A DNA stretch of 64,000 bases from Streptomyces pinistramenti (GCF_020564935.1 NZ_JAJCXB010000020.1:56352-120351), one strand, 5' to 3'; positions 52,258-60,785 are shown, counted from the stretch's first letter. Made by a program: numbers and translations. The notes: generated by a model not told the origin, from the sequence alone.

Positions 52258-52899
52258 ATGCCGCATGCACCGCACCCCATGGCCCGCTACGTCCTGCCGG
52301 AGTTCACCGAGCGCACCAGCAACGGCACGCGCACGATGGACCCCTACTCGAAGCTGCTCGGCGAGCGCATCGTCTTCCTGGGCACCCCCATCGACGACGC
52401 CTCGGCCAACGACGTGATGGCACAGTTCATGTACCTCGAACACGCCGCCCCCGAGCAGGACATCTCGCTCTACATCAACTCCCCCGGCGGCTCGTTCACC
52501 GCGATGACCGCGATCTACGACACGATGCAGTACGTGACCTGCGACGTGGAGACGGTCTGCCTCGGCCGGGCCGCATCCGCCGCCGCGGTACTGCTGGCCG
52601 CCGGCACCCCGGGCAAGCGGCTGGCGTTGCCGGGCGCCCGGATGCTGATCCACCAGCCCGCCCTCAGCGAGCCGGTCCAGGGCCAGGCCACCGACCTGCG
52701 GATCCAGGCGGACGAACTGCTGCGCACCCGCGACAAGTTGGAAGAACTGCTGCAACGGCACACCGGCCTACCGCGCGAACGGATCGCCGCCGACATCGAG
52801 CGGGACAAGATCTTCGACGTCCGCGCCGCCCAGGAGTACGGCCTGATCGACGGGGTCACCCGCGCCCGCAAGACCTCCGCGGCGCCCGGCGCGCGGTGA
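52258..52899 (+). CDS. clpP: ATP-dependent Clp protease proteolytic subunit (accessory paralogue)
   Basis: The 213-residue serine protease forms tetradecameric barrels fed by Clp ATPases. The triad is intact: Ser107 (LGRAASAAAVLLAAG), His132 (ARMLIHQPALSE) and Asp183 (IERDKIFDVRAA). Oligomer motifs such as LYINSPGGSFTAMTAIYD are normal. The start has an extra segment of about 25 residues, which may be a processed propeptide. ATG 52258 follows GAGGAGAGGAG. It is not next to clpX or tig, so it is probably one of the secondary streptomycete copies (clpP3/P4/P5 type). The divergent Phd-like gene and the small gene 6 bases downstream define its context. Confidence 0.93.
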   Translation: MPHAPHPMARYVLPEFTERTSNGTRTMDPYSKLLGERIVFLGTPIDDASANDVMAQFMYLEHAAPEQDISLYINSPGGSFTAMTAIYDTMQYVTCDVETVCLGRAASAAAVLLAAGTPGKRLALPGARMLIHQPALSEPVQGQATDLRIQADELLRTRDKLEELLQRHTGLPRERIAADIERDKIFDVRAAQEYGLIDGVTRARKTSAAPGAR

Positions 52900-52905
52900 C
52901 GTCCG

Positions 52906-53211
52906 GTGCCGCCGTCCGAACTCCCTCCGCTGCCCGCGCTGACCCGGGCCGAGGGCGAACTGATCGACCGATACCTGGAGGTCCTGGACCTGCTGGGCCG
53001 GATCAACCCGGCGCGCGGCGGGCACACCTACGGCGGTCTGCGGGCCGCCCAGGCGCTGGCCGGCAAGGCCGCCGGACTGCGGGACGCGCTGGCGCTGATG
53101 CACGAGCGGGGCGAGAGCGAACTGCACGGCGGGACGCTCGGCCGGGCGCTGCGGGTACTCGACGGCGAGCGCCGGGCCGGGCGCGTTTCGGTGCCACCGG
53201 AGGACACGTGA
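52906..53211 (+). CDS. small hypothetical protein downstream of clpP
   Basis: The 101-residue product starts with GTG 52906, 6 bases after the clpP stop, so it is almost certainly co-transcribed. It is mostly helical and charged (LTRAEGELIDRYLEVLDLLG, then GGLRAAQALAGKAAGLRDAL and LHGGTLGRALRVLDGERRAG). It has no signal or membrane segment. I recognise no family. Its tight linkage suggests an adaptor or partner for this ClpP, but nothing in the chain proves it. Confidence 0.55.
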   Translation: MPPSELPPLPALTRAEGELIDRYLEVLDLLGRINPARGGHTYGGLRAAQALAGKAAGLRDALALMHERGESELHGGTLGRALRVLDGERRAGRVSVPPEDT

Positions 53212-53534
53212 GGCGGCGGCCGCGCACCCGGCCGCTTGGACGCCGGGCGCGCGACACGTCCCGGCCCGGCTCGCTCGTACGGCGTAGCGCCGGCGGCATC
53301 GGCAAACGGCGCCCGGATTGCGGCGAGTCGCCTTGACCGGCGCGGCGGATCGGGCTTCGCGCCTGGTCCCGGGCCCGGCCCCGGGCCTTTCCCCACGCCG
53401 CGAGTGGTGCAACTCCCCACATGGGCCCCGTGTGACCAATGTCACATAGGGTCATTTCAGCGCTTATTTCGGGCGCCGCATGCGTAACGATCCTTTCGAC
53501 GACAAGACCCCGCCACAGCGACGGGGCGGTCCGG

Positions 53535-53725
53535 ACGGGCGCCTAATCCTGCCGCCGTCCGGATGTCCGGTCGACGCGGTTGGATCGGCAGGAGCGGAGG
53601 ACCCGAGCACGACGGAGCCACGGCCGCCACGGCCGACGGGCTCCTTGGGGTGAAGCCGTACGCACGGCCGGGCATCTTCGCCTGCCCGAACCCGACAGGT
53701 CTTCCTTCGCAGGCGGCTGACGAAG
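53535..53725 (+). ncRNA. c-di-AMP (ydaO-yuaA) riboswitch
   Basis: The leader of the NlpC/P60 gene contains the ordered conserved blocks of the actinobacterial ydaO riboswitch: CGCCTAATCCTGCCG (53540-53554), GGCAGGAGCGGAGGACC (about 53587-53603), CCTTGGGGTGAAGCCG (about 53643-53658) and GGGCATCTTCGCCTGCC followed by CGAACCCGACAGG (about 53670-53699). In streptomycetes these elements turn off cell-wall hydrolase genes when c-di-AMP is high. Boundaries are approximate. The 53212-53534 part of the gap shows nothing certain. Confidence 0.88.
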
Positions 53726-53734
53726 GGTTCGCGC

Positions 53735-54208
53735 ATGGCTGTGCGCAGGCAGGTACCGACAGCAGTGGCCCGCGCCGGAACGATTTCGGCCCTGGCGCTC
53801 GCCACCGTCGGCGGCATCATCCCGGCGCCCGGAGTGACCGGCGGCGCCGAAGCGTCGAGCGTCTCCGCGGCGGCGCTGCGGATCGCCGCCTCCAAGAAGG
53901 GGGCGCCGTACCAGTTCGGCGCCCGGGGACCACACCGTTTCGACTGTTCGGGGCTCACGCAGTACGCGTTCCGGCACGCGGGCAAGAAACTGCCCCGCAC
54001 CGCGGCCGCGCAGTACAACCACACCCGGCATCTCCCCGCCTCCGCCCGCAGGACCGGTGACCTGGTCTTCTTCCATACGGGCAGCGGCATTTACCACGTC
54101 GGGATCTACGCCGGCCGGGGCCGCATCTGGAATGCGCCCAGGACCGGCACCGTCGTCCGCCTGGACAAGATCTGGAGCAAGGCCGTCTGGTACGGGCGGG
54201 TCCGGTGA
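53735..54208 (+). CDS. secreted NlpC/P60 cell-wall endopeptidase
   Basis: The 157-residue precursor has a signal peptide (VARAGTISALALATVGGIIP, cleavage near GGAEA) and one NlpC/P60 domain (about 45-155). The catalytic Cys71 is in HRFDCSGLTQYAF and His121 in IYHVGIYAGRG; the third polar position, often His, is Asn133 (RIWNAPRTG), also known in the family. It cuts peptide cross-links in peptidoglycan, outside the membrane. The c-di-AMP riboswitch directly upstream ties its expression to cell-wall or osmotic state, as for other streptomycete wall hydrolases. ATG 53735 was chosen for the signal sequence that follows. Confidence 0.93.
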   Translation: MAVRRQVPTAVARAGTISALALATVGGIIPAPGVTGGAEASSVSAAALRIAASKKGAPYQFGARGPHRFDCSGLTQYAFRHAGKKLPRTAAAQYNHTRHLPASARRTGDLVFFHTGSGIYHVGIYAGRGRIWNAPRTGTVVRLDKIWSKAVWYGRVR

Positions 54209-54264
54209 GCGGGCGGCCGCCACCGGCACCTTGTTGAGCTGCACGGACACCGCGTCCCGGTCAA

Positions 54265-54287
54265 TTGTCAGTGGGTGCCGGTAATTT
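54265..54287 (+). promoter_or_regulatory. RecA-NDp (PafBC-type DNA-damage) promoter
   Basis: TTGTCAGTG (54265-54273), 8 bases, then TAATTT (54282-54287) match the actinobacterial LexA-independent damage promoter TTGTCRGTG-N8-TAnnnT without mismatch. The region also forms an imperfect inverted repeat (CCGGTCAATT / AATTTGACCGG). A GTG lies 6 bases after the -10, so the transcript would be leaderless. Confidence 0.7.
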
Positions 54288-54293
54288 GACCGG

Positions 54294-54548
54294 GTGACCT
54301 CGAAACGGAACAGTCCGCCGGCCTCCGCGACGCGCGGGGGCCGCCCATCCGCCGGCGGTGCGACGCCGGTGGCGTCCACCGCCGAACTCCCCCGCGTCTG
54401 CCCGCCGTTGGCACTGCCGGAGGCGCGCGGCCGCGGCCGTCCGCGTGCGCGAGGGAGCGGCGCGGTCAGGCGAGCGCCACCTCGACGAGGAGGATGCCGC
54501 CGAGCGTGGTCAGCAGTGCGCCGGTGGTGGCCTCCAGGGCACGGGTGA
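54294..54548 (+). CDS. leaderless reading frame under the damage promoter, possibly truncated
   Basis: From GTG 54294 an 84-residue frame runs as TSKRNSPPASATRGGRPSAG and so on, rich in Arg, Pro, Ala and Gly, and overlaps the end of the convergent LysE-type gene by 83 bases. No family is recognised and the composition resembles a non-coding frame. However, the promoter and start are placed exactly for leaderless expression. The most likely reading is the 5' end of a damage-inducible gene whose body has been lost or replaced by the LysE region; a real short peptide is possible. Confidence 0.3.
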   Translation: MTSKRNSPPASATRGGRPSAGGATPVASTAELPRVCPPLALPEARGRGRPRARGSGAVRRAPPRRGGCRRAWSAVRRWWPPGHG

Positions 54549-55137
54549 CGCGCGGGCGGCGCAGCCAGTTGCCGAGCCGGTCGACGAGCAGGGCGACGGC
54601 GGGGAACCACACCAGCGCCATCGCGACGACGATCGTGGCGAGCAACAGGGTGCGCGGAAGCGCGGGTGCTCCCGCGGGGACGAACTGCGGGAGCAGGCTG
54701 AGGAAGAGCACCGGCGCCTTGGGGTTGAGGGCATTCGTGAGAAAGCCCTGGCGCAGGCTCCGGCCGACGTCGGCGGACGGCCCCTGGTGCATGGCGGGCT
54801 CTGCGGCTGGTGCCGCGGCGTCCTCGCCGGCCGTGGGTGCCTCGGCGGCGGGACGGCGTATGACGGTCATCAGCGCGCGGACTCCGAGGTACAGCAGGTA
54901 GGCCCCGCCGAGGACCTGGACGGCGCCGAACAACACGGGCACGGCGACGAGCACGGCCGCGAGTCCGGCCACCGCCAGGGCGGTGTGCACCAGCAGCCCG
55001 CCCGCGACCCCGACCGCGCAGGCCACCCCCGCCCGGCGCGAGCCGAGTGCGTTGCGCACCACGACCGCGAAGTCCGCGCCCGGCATGACGACCATGCCCG
55101 CGGCGACTCCGGTGAAGGTGATCAGCTGTCCGTCCAT
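54466..55137 (-). CDS. LysE/RhtB-family amino-acid exporter
   Basis: The 223-residue membrane protein has about six hydrophobic segments and the LysE/RhtB signature: MVVMPGADFAVVVRNALGS near the start (usually GPGP, here MPGADF), GGAYLLYLGVRAL and the conserved FLTNALNPKAPVLFLSLLPQ. It probably exports an amino acid or a derivative. It is divergent from a LysR gene with 71 bases between the starts, the common LysG/LysE-type layout. A variable loop of about 35 Ala/Pro-rich residues lies at 110-140. Confidence 0.9.
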   Translation of the reverse strand: MDGQLITFTGVAAGMVVMPGADFAVVVRNALGSRRAGVACAVGVAGGLLVHTALAVAGLAAVLVAVPVLFGAVQVLGGAYLLYLGVRALMTVIRRPAAEAPTAGEDAAAPAAEPAMHQGPSADVGRSLRQGFLTNALNPKAPVLFLSLLPQFVPAGAPALPRTLLLATIVVAMALVWFPAVALLVDRLGNWLRRPRVTRALEATTGALLTTLGGILLVEVALA

Positions 55138-55208
55138 GACGCAATCATCGCTGGTCAGAGCCTTTAATGGGGAGTGGCAATCTTCTTCGTCAGGCTAAAG
55201 AGGTTCTT

Positions 55209-56126
55209 ATGTACGACCCCACGCGGCTGGCCGCCCTGGTGGCGGTCGCGGAGGCGGGATCCATCGGCCGGGCCGCCGCGCGGCTCGGCTACACCGCGCC
55301 CGCACTCTCCCAGCAGCTCGCCAAACTGGAGCGGGAGGCCGGGACGGCGCTGCTCGTGCGCCACCACCGCGGGGCACGACTGACGGCCGCCGGGGAGCTG
55401 CTGCTGGTCCGGGCCCGGCGGGCGCTGGACGAGCTGGACCGGGCGCGGCACGAGTTGGCACAACTGGCGGGCCTGTCCGGCGGCCGGCTGCGGGTGGGCA
55501 CGTTCATGACGGCTGGTACGCATCTGCTGCCGCCCGTGCTCAGCGCGTTCCGCCGCGCGCACCCGGATGTGGAGCTGAGCGTCACGGAGTACGAGCCGCC
55601 GCTGGGTATGCGGGCAGTGGCGCTCGGCGAGGTGGATCTGGCGCTGACGCACGCCTACGTGCCGGGGGATCCGATGCCCGCGCCCGAGGGGGTGCGGCTG
55701 GAGCCGCTGCTGACCGAGGAACTGGTACTCGTCACGGCTCCTGGGCATGTCCTGTCGGCGGGCCAGGGCCGGCTGCCGCTGTCCGGTCTGGCCGGGCAGC
55801 CGCTGGTCAGCATGGCCCCCGCCAACCCCCATCGGCGCGGCGTGGAAGCGGCGCTCGCGGCCGCCGGCGCGAGCGTAGCGGTGCGCTGCGAGTCGCCGGG
55901 GTATGCGGTGGTGTGTGCTCTGGTGAGCGCGGGTCTGGGGGTGGCGGTGGTGCCGGAGATGACGGCGGCCGGGTCGGTGACGCCGCTGGGAGTGCGCCGG
56001 CTGGAGCCGCCCGAGCTGCACCGCACGATCTCGGTGGCCTACCGCCCCGGTGGCGGCTCGCCGGCCGCCGACACCTTGCAGGCGCTGCTGCGCGGCGCGT
56101 TCACCCGTGGCGGCGCCGTGCAGTGA
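55209..56126 (+). CDS. LysR-family regulator of the adjacent exporter (ArgP/LysG-like layout)
   Basis: The 305-residue protein has the LysR winged helix (LAALVAVAEAGSIGRAAARL, then YTAPALSQQLAKLEREAG, residues about 5-45) and the two-lobe effector domain with RLRVGTFMTAGTHLLPPVLS and SPGYAVVCALVSAGLGVAVV. ATG 55209 gives MYDPTRLAAL, as in homologues; earlier in-frame codons lie in the divergent promoter. It probably activates the LysE-type exporter gene 71 bases away when its amino-acid ligand is in excess. The ligand is unknown. Confidence 0.92.
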   Translation: MYDPTRLAALVAVAEAGSIGRAAARLGYTAPALSQQLAKLEREAGTALLVRHHRGARLTAAGELLLVRARRALDELDRARHELAQLAGLSGGRLRVGTFMTAGTHLLPPVLSAFRRAHPDVELSVTEYEPPLGMRAVALGEVDLALTHAYVPGDPMPAPEGVRLEPLLTEELVLVTAPGHVLSAGQGRLPLSGLAGQPLVSMAPANPHRRGVEAALAAAGASVAVRCESPGYAVVCALVSAGLGVAVVPEMTAAGSVTPLGVRRLEPPELHRTISVAYRPGGGSPAADTLQALLRGAFTRGGAVQ

Positions 56127-56163
56127 GGCCGTGGGGTGGCGTGCCCGGTGACGGGCGGGGGGG

Positions 56164-56592
56164 TCAGCGGGCGGTGGCCGTCCAGGGCAGGGAGATCCAG
56201 ACGGTCTTGCCGCCGTTGGGAGTCGGTTCGACCGTCATGCGGCCGCCGGCTTCCGCGGCGAGGAAGCGGATGATGACCAGGCCGCGTCCGTTGTCCTGCT
56301 GCACCGCCGCGGGCAGCCGCTGCGGGTGGCGCGGATGGCTGTCGGTGACGCCGACGCGGAGCTGCTCGTCGCGGTCGAGCCGCAGTTCCACGGTGAAGGT
56401 CGGGGAGCGGCCCAGGGTGTGCTGGACGGCGTTGGTGGCGAGTTCGGAGATGATCAGCCGGAGGGCGTCGGCGCGCACCGCGTGCGACGGCAGGCCCCAG
56501 TCGCCGAGCACGTCGCTCACGTATCTGCGGGCCAGCCGCACCGAGGCGGGCTCGCTCGGCAGCGTGAGTGAGGATTCCTGGTGGTCTGCCAT
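56164..56592 (-). CDS. stand-alone HATPase (anti-sigma-factor-like, RsbW type)
   Basis: The 142-residue protein is a single GHKL ATPase domain of the RsbW/SpoIIAB-like group: SEPASVRLARRYVSDVLGDW at the start, the N-box ALRLIISELATNAVQHTLG, the G1 box VGVTDSHPRH and the G2 box DNGRGLVIIRFLAAE. Streptomycetes have many such proteins, some of which bind sigma factors or their antagonists. No sigma factor or anti-antagonist gene is adjacent. ATG 56592 follows AAAAGGAC on the minus strand; the longer frame (MSERHLAPG start) is less likely. Confidence 0.9.
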   Translation of the reverse strand: MADHQESSLTLPSEPASVRLARRYVSDVLGDWGLPSHAVRADALRLIISELATNAVQHTLGRSPTFTVELRLDRDEQLRVGVTDSHPRHPQRLPAAVQQDNGRGLVIIRFLAAEAGGRMTVEPTPNGGKTVWISLPWTATAR

Positions 56593-56937
56593 CGCGACGC
56601 CGTCCTTTTCCCACCGAGGCTCGATTCCGGCGCACCGACCAGGAGCGAGGTGCCGCTCGGACATCGATACGGCCTCGGGCTGCTGCTGCGCGTCAGACTG
56701 CCATCCATGCTGCCGGTATGGCGTCGATCCACCACGATATGCCCACGTCTGTCGCTCAATGCGGTGAACTCTGCTATGCGAGAACGGATTTGGGCGGCGG
56801 GGACGCACACCGGCCCGCCGGTGCCGGTCCCCCACGCGGCGCCCGCGAACGCTGTACCCGCCTCATACTCGCCGGGCGGGGCCGGTAAACCTCTGGGGAG
56901 GGCTGTCGCCTCCGGGCCCGCCGGGCGTCCGGTGCCC
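56593..56937. other. intergenic region, nothing recognised
   Basis: No convincing gene or regulatory pattern was seen in these 345 bases between bioF and the HATPase gene, both on the minus strand. Confidence 0.5.
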
Positions 56938-58170
56938 TCAGCCGCGGGGTGCGGTGGCCACGATCACCTCGACCGCCCTGTCGATCTGCGCGTCGGTGAG
57001 GTCGGCACGGGCGGTGAGCCGCAGCCGGGAGATGCCGTCCGGCACGGACGGCGGGCGGAAGCAGCCGACGACGAGCCCGGCCTCCCGGCAGTCGGCGGCC
57101 CAGCGGACCGCCTGGTCAGGGGACGGGGCGCGTACCGAGACGACGGCGGCGTCCGGGCGTACGGCGGCCAGGCCCGCGGCGGTGAGGCGGCGGTGCAGCT
57201 GCGTGGCGACGGTGCGCACCCGGTCGGCGCGCCCGGGTTCGCGGCGGAGCAGCCGCAGCGCGGCCAGTGCGGCGCCGACCGCTGCGGGTGCCAGGCCGGT
57301 ATCGAAGATGAACGTCCGCGCGGTGTTGACCAGATGCTCGATGACGCGTGCCGGGCCGAGCACCGCGCCGCCCTGTCCGCCGAGGGATTTGGACAGGGTC
57401 AGGGTGGCGACGACGTCGGCGTCACCGGCCAGCCCCGCGGCCGCCGTCGCGCCGCGGCCGCCGTCGCCCAGGACGCCCAGTCCGTGCGCGTCGTCGACGA
57501 GCAGGCCCGCGCCGTGCGCCCGGCAGACCTGGGCGATGGCGGGCAGCGGGGCCGCGTCGCCGTCGACGGAGAACACCCCGTCGGTCACCGCGAGCGCCCG
57601 GCCGCCGTGGCCGGCCAGCGCGGCGGCCACGGCCCGCGGGTCGGCGTGCGGGACGACGGTGGTACGGGCCCGGGAGAGCCGGCAACCGTCGATGAGGGAG
57701 GCATGGTTGCCCGCGTCGGAGGCCACGAGGGTGCCGGGTCCGGTGAGCGCGGTGACGGCTGCGAGGTTCGCGGCGTAGCCGGATGACAGCACCAGGGCGG
57801 CCTCGAAGCCGCAGAACGCGGCGAGTTCGGACTCCAGCCCGGTGTGCAGTTCGGTGCTGCCGGTCACCAGCCGGGATCCGGTGGCGCCCGCGCCCCAGCG
57901 GTGCGCGGCCTGGGCGGCGGCGCGGGTCACCTCGGGGTGCCGGGCGAATCCGAGGTAGTCGTTGCAGGCCAGATCCAGCAGCGCGGAGTCGGCGGAGCGC
58001 GGGCGCAGGGTGCGGACCAGGCCCGCCCGCCGGCGTTCGGCACGCGCCGTATCGAGCCAGTCGAATGCCGCGCCGAATGCCTCGCGTACGGGTGCCGCTG
58101 CGGGGTCGGCGGGCGGCACGGTGTGTGCGTCCCGAGTCTGCGGCGGTGCGGTGTCCTGCGGCATCGGCAT
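56938..58170 (-). CDS. bioF: 8-amino-7-oxononanoate synthase
   Basis: The 410-residue PLP enzyme joins pimeloyl thioester and alanine to give 8-amino-7-oxononanoate, the first step of the biotin ring assembly. Motifs: LLDLACNDYLGFARHPEV, ATGSRLVTGSTELHTGLE, VDDAHGLGVLGDGG and the PLP lysine in TLTLSKSLGGQGG. The SKSLGG motif and the biotin neighbours distinguish it from the related kbl gene at 4.4 kb. It is divergent from bioB with 139 bases between the starts. The first 30 residues are extra and Pro/Ala-rich; a later start cannot be excluded. Confidence 0.94.
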   Translation of the reverse strand: MPMPQDTAPPQTRDAHTVPPADPAAAPVREAFGAAFDWLDTARAERRRAGLVRTLRPRSADSALLDLACNDYLGFARHPEVTRAAAQAAHRWGAGATGSRLVTGSTELHTGLESELAAFCGFEAALVLSSGYAANLAAVTALTGPGTLVASDAGNHASLIDGCRLSRARTTVVPHADPRAVAAALAGHGGRALAVTDGVFSVDGDAAPLPAIAQVCRAHGAGLLVDDAHGLGVLGDGGRGATAAAGLAGDADVVATLTLSKSLGGQGGAVLGPARVIEHLVNTARTFIFDTGLAPAAVGAALAALRLLRREPGRADRVRTVATQLHRRLTAAGLAAVRPDAAVVSVRAPSPDQAVRWAADCREAGLVVGCFRPPSVPDGISRLRLTARADLTDAQIDRAVEVIVATAPRG

Positions 58171-58309
58171 CCTTCTCGATTGTGGGCTGTCGATAGACGT
58201 TAGCGGTCGTTACACCCGTACACAGTGTGGTGATACCCACACCCCGAGCCGAGGTCGTTGTGGGAATCCTCCTTGGCCCGGGGCGGTGCCGTACGTCAGG
58301 ATCAACGGC

Positions 58310-59488
58310 ATGGAGCTGCTGAACACTCTGGTGGACAAGGGGCTGCGGCGTGAGCTGCCGACCCGCGAAGAGGCCCTCGCCGTACTGGCGACGTCCGATG
58401 ACGAACTGCTCGAAGTCGTGGCCGCGGCCGGAAAGGTACGCCGTCAGTGGTTCGGGCGGCGGGTCAAGCTCAACTACCTCGTCAATCTCAAGTCGGGCCT
58501 GTGCCCCGAGGACTGCTCGTACTGCTCGCAGCGCCTCGGTTCGAAGGCCGAGATCCTCAAGTACACCTGGATCAAGCCCGATGACGCGTCGAAGGCGGCG
58601 GCTGCGGGCGTGGCGGGCGGCGCCAAGCGGGTGTGCCTGGTGGCCAGCGGCCGCGGGCCGACCGACAGGGATGTGGACCGGGTTTCGGAGACCATCTCCG
58701 CCATCAAGGAACAGAACGAGGGCATCGAGGTGTGCGCCTGCCTGGGGCTGCTCTCCGATGGCCAGGCCGGGCGGCTCCGGGAGGCCGGGGCGGACGCGTA
58801 CAACCACAACCTCAACACCTCGGAAGCCACTTACGGCGACATCTGCACCACGCATGACTTCTCGGACCGCGTGACGACCGTGCAACAGGCCCAGGCGGCC
58901 GGCCTGTCGGCCTGTTCCGGACTGATCGCCGGGATGGGCGAGAGCGACGCCGATCTGGTGGATGTGGTCTTCGCACTGCGGGAGCTGGACCCCGATTCGG
59001 TGCCGGTCAACTTCCTCATCCCGTTCGAGGGCACCCCGCTCGCCGAGGAATGGAACCTCACGCCGCAGCGCGCGCTGCGCATCCTGGCCATGACCCGCTT
59101 CGTCTGCCCGGACGTCGAGGTACGCCTGGCGGGCGGCCGCGAGGTGCATCTGCGGAGCATGCAGCCGCTGGCGCTGCACCTCGTCAACTCCATCTTCCTC
59201 GGCGACTATCTGACCAGTGAGGGCCAGGCGGGCAAGGACGACCTCGCGATGATCGCGGACGCGGGCTTCGAGGTGGAGGGCGCGGACACCGCCACCCTGC
59301 CCGAGCACCGTGTCCAGAGCTGCGGCGAGGGCTCGGGCGGCTGCCACGGCGAGGCGCCGGACGCCTGCCACCCCGCAGCGGACGCGCCGCCCGCCGCTAC
59401 CGTGCCCGCGCCGTCCGACGAGGCCCGCCGCGGCCTGGTCTCGGTACGCCGCCGGGGCGCAGGCACCGAACTGCCGCCCAATGCCTGA
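58310..59488 (+). CDS. bioB: biotin synthase
   Basis: The 392-residue radical-SAM enzyme inserts sulfur into dethiobiotin. The SAM-cluster cysteines are Cys65, Cys69 and Cys72 (GLCPEDCSYCSQRLG). Further Cys and Arg of the [2Fe-2S] site are in VCLVASGRGP, EVCACLGLLS and LAGGREVHLRSMQ. The standard enzyme ends near residue 330; here about 60 extra residues follow, with a Cys/His-bearing piece (SCGEGSGGCHGEAPDACH) and a Pro/Ala stretch. ATG 58310 starts MELLNTLVDKGLRR. It is first of bioB-bioA-bioD, and its end overlaps the bioA start by 8 bases. Confidence 0.96.
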   Translation: MELLNTLVDKGLRRELPTREEALAVLATSDDELLEVVAAAGKVRRQWFGRRVKLNYLVNLKSGLCPEDCSYCSQRLGSKAEILKYTWIKPDDASKAAAAGVAGGAKRVCLVASGRGPTDRDVDRVSETISAIKEQNEGIEVCACLGLLSDGQAGRLREAGADAYNHNLNTSEATYGDICTTHDFSDRVTTVQQAQAAGLSACSGLIAGMGESDADLVDVVFALRELDPDSVPVNFLIPFEGTPLAEEWNLTPQRALRILAMTRFVCPDVEVRLAGGREVHLRSMQPLALHLVNSIFLGDYLTSEGQAGKDDLAMIADAGFEVEGADTATLPEHRVQSCGEGSGGCHGEAPDACHPAADAPPAATVPAPSDEARRGLVSVRRRGAGTELPPNA

Positions 59489-60785
59489 GGCCCTCTCCCC
59501 GGGCGACCTGCTCGCGCTCGACCGGCAGCATGTGTGGCATCCCTACGGCCCGATGCCGGGACGCGGCACGCCGCTGCTGGTCGAGTCGGCGGCCGGCGTC
59601 CGGCTGCGGCTGGCCGAACCGGCCGGTGGCCACACGGAGTTGGTCGACGGGATGTCGTCCTGGTGGTCGGCGGTGCACGGGTACAACCACCCCGTACTCA
59701 ACGACGCCGCACACGACCAGCTGGGGCGGATGAGCCATGTGATGTTCGGCGGGCTCACCCACGAACCCGCCGTACGGCTCGCCACACGGCTGGTCGACAT
59801 CACACCTGCCCCATTGCGGCACGTCTTCCTCGCGGACTCCGGTTCGGTGTCCGTCGAGGTCGCCGTCAAAATGTGCCTCCAGTACTGGCGCTCGGTCGGC
59901 CGGCCGCGCAAACAGCGGCTGCTCACCTGGCGGGGCGGCTATCACGGCGACACCTGGCAGCCGATGTCCGTGTGCGACCCCGAGGGCGGGATGCACGAGC
60001 TGTGGCAGGGGGTACTGCCGCGCCAGATCTTCGTGGACGCACCGCCGCCCGGCTTCGACGCGGAACCTGACCCGGCGTACGCGGCACGGCTGCACGAGCT
60101 GATCGCCCTGCACGCCGACGAGTTGGCCGCGGTGATCGTCGAGCCCGTGGTGCAGGGCGCGGGCGGGATGACGTTCCACTCCCCCGGCTATCTCCAGGTG
60201 CTGCGGGACGCCTGCGATGCGCACGGCGTGCTGCTGATCTTCGACGAGATCGCCACCGGCTTCGGCCGCACCGGCTCGCTCTTCGCCGCCGGGCACGCCG
60301 GGGTCTCACCGGACGTGATGTGCGTCGGCAAGGCGCTGACCGGCGGCTATCTCACGCTGGCCGCGACGCTGTGCACCTCGGACGTGGCCGCGGGGATCTC
60401 CGGCGGCGAGGTGCCGGTGCTGGCGCACGGCCCGACGTTCATGGGCAATCCGCTGGCCGCCGCCATCGCCGACGCCTCCATCGAGCTGCTGCTCGGCCAG
60501 GACTGGGCGCAGGAGGTCAAACGGATCGAGACCGGCCTGTGGGCGGGTCTCGCGCCGGCCCGGGACCTGCCGGGCGTACGGGAGGTGCGGGTGCTGGGCG
60601 CGATCGGCGTGGTCCAGCTCGATCACGAGGTCGACATGGCGGCCGCGTCCGCCGCCGCCGTCCGGGAGGGCGTATGGCTGCGCCCCTTCCGCGACCTCGT
60701 CTACACGATGCCGCCGTACATCACGGGCGACGACGACGTGGCGCGGATCTGCGCCGCGGTGTGCGCGGCGGCCCGGGAGGGCTGA
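59481..60785 (+). CDS. bioA: adenosylmethionine-8-amino-7-oxononanoate aminotransferase
   Basis: The 434-residue PLP enzyme transfers the amino group of SAM to 8-amino-7-oxononanoate, giving 7,8-diaminononanoate. Motifs: VWHPYGPMPG (substrate site, typical of BioA), DGMSSWWSAVHGYNHP, FLADSGSVSVEVAVKM, IFDEIATGFGRTGSLFA and the PLP lysine in CVGKALTGGYL. ATG 59481 lies within the last bases of bioB, so the two are coupled. The bioD gene follows after a strong hairpin at 60794-60832. Confidence 0.96.
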   Translation: MPEALSPGDLLALDRQHVWHPYGPMPGRGTPLLVESAAGVRLRLAEPAGGHTELVDGMSSWWSAVHGYNHPVLNDAAHDQLGRMSHVMFGGLTHEPAVRLATRLVDITPAPLRHVFLADSGSVSVEVAVKMCLQYWRSVGRPRKQRLLTWRGGYHGDTWQPMSVCDPEGGMHELWQGVLPRQIFVDAPPPGFDAEPDPAYAARLHELIALHADELAAVIVEPVVQGAGGMTFHSPGYLQVLRDACDAHGVLLIFDEIATGFGRTGSLFAAGHAGVSPDVMCVGKALTGGYLTLAATLCTSDVAAGISGGEVPVLAHGPTFMGNPLAAAIADASIELLLGQDWAQEVKRIETGLWAGLAPARDLPGVREVRVLGAIGVVQLDHEVDMAAASAAAVREGVWLRPFRDLVYTMPPYITGDDDVARICAAVCAAAREG

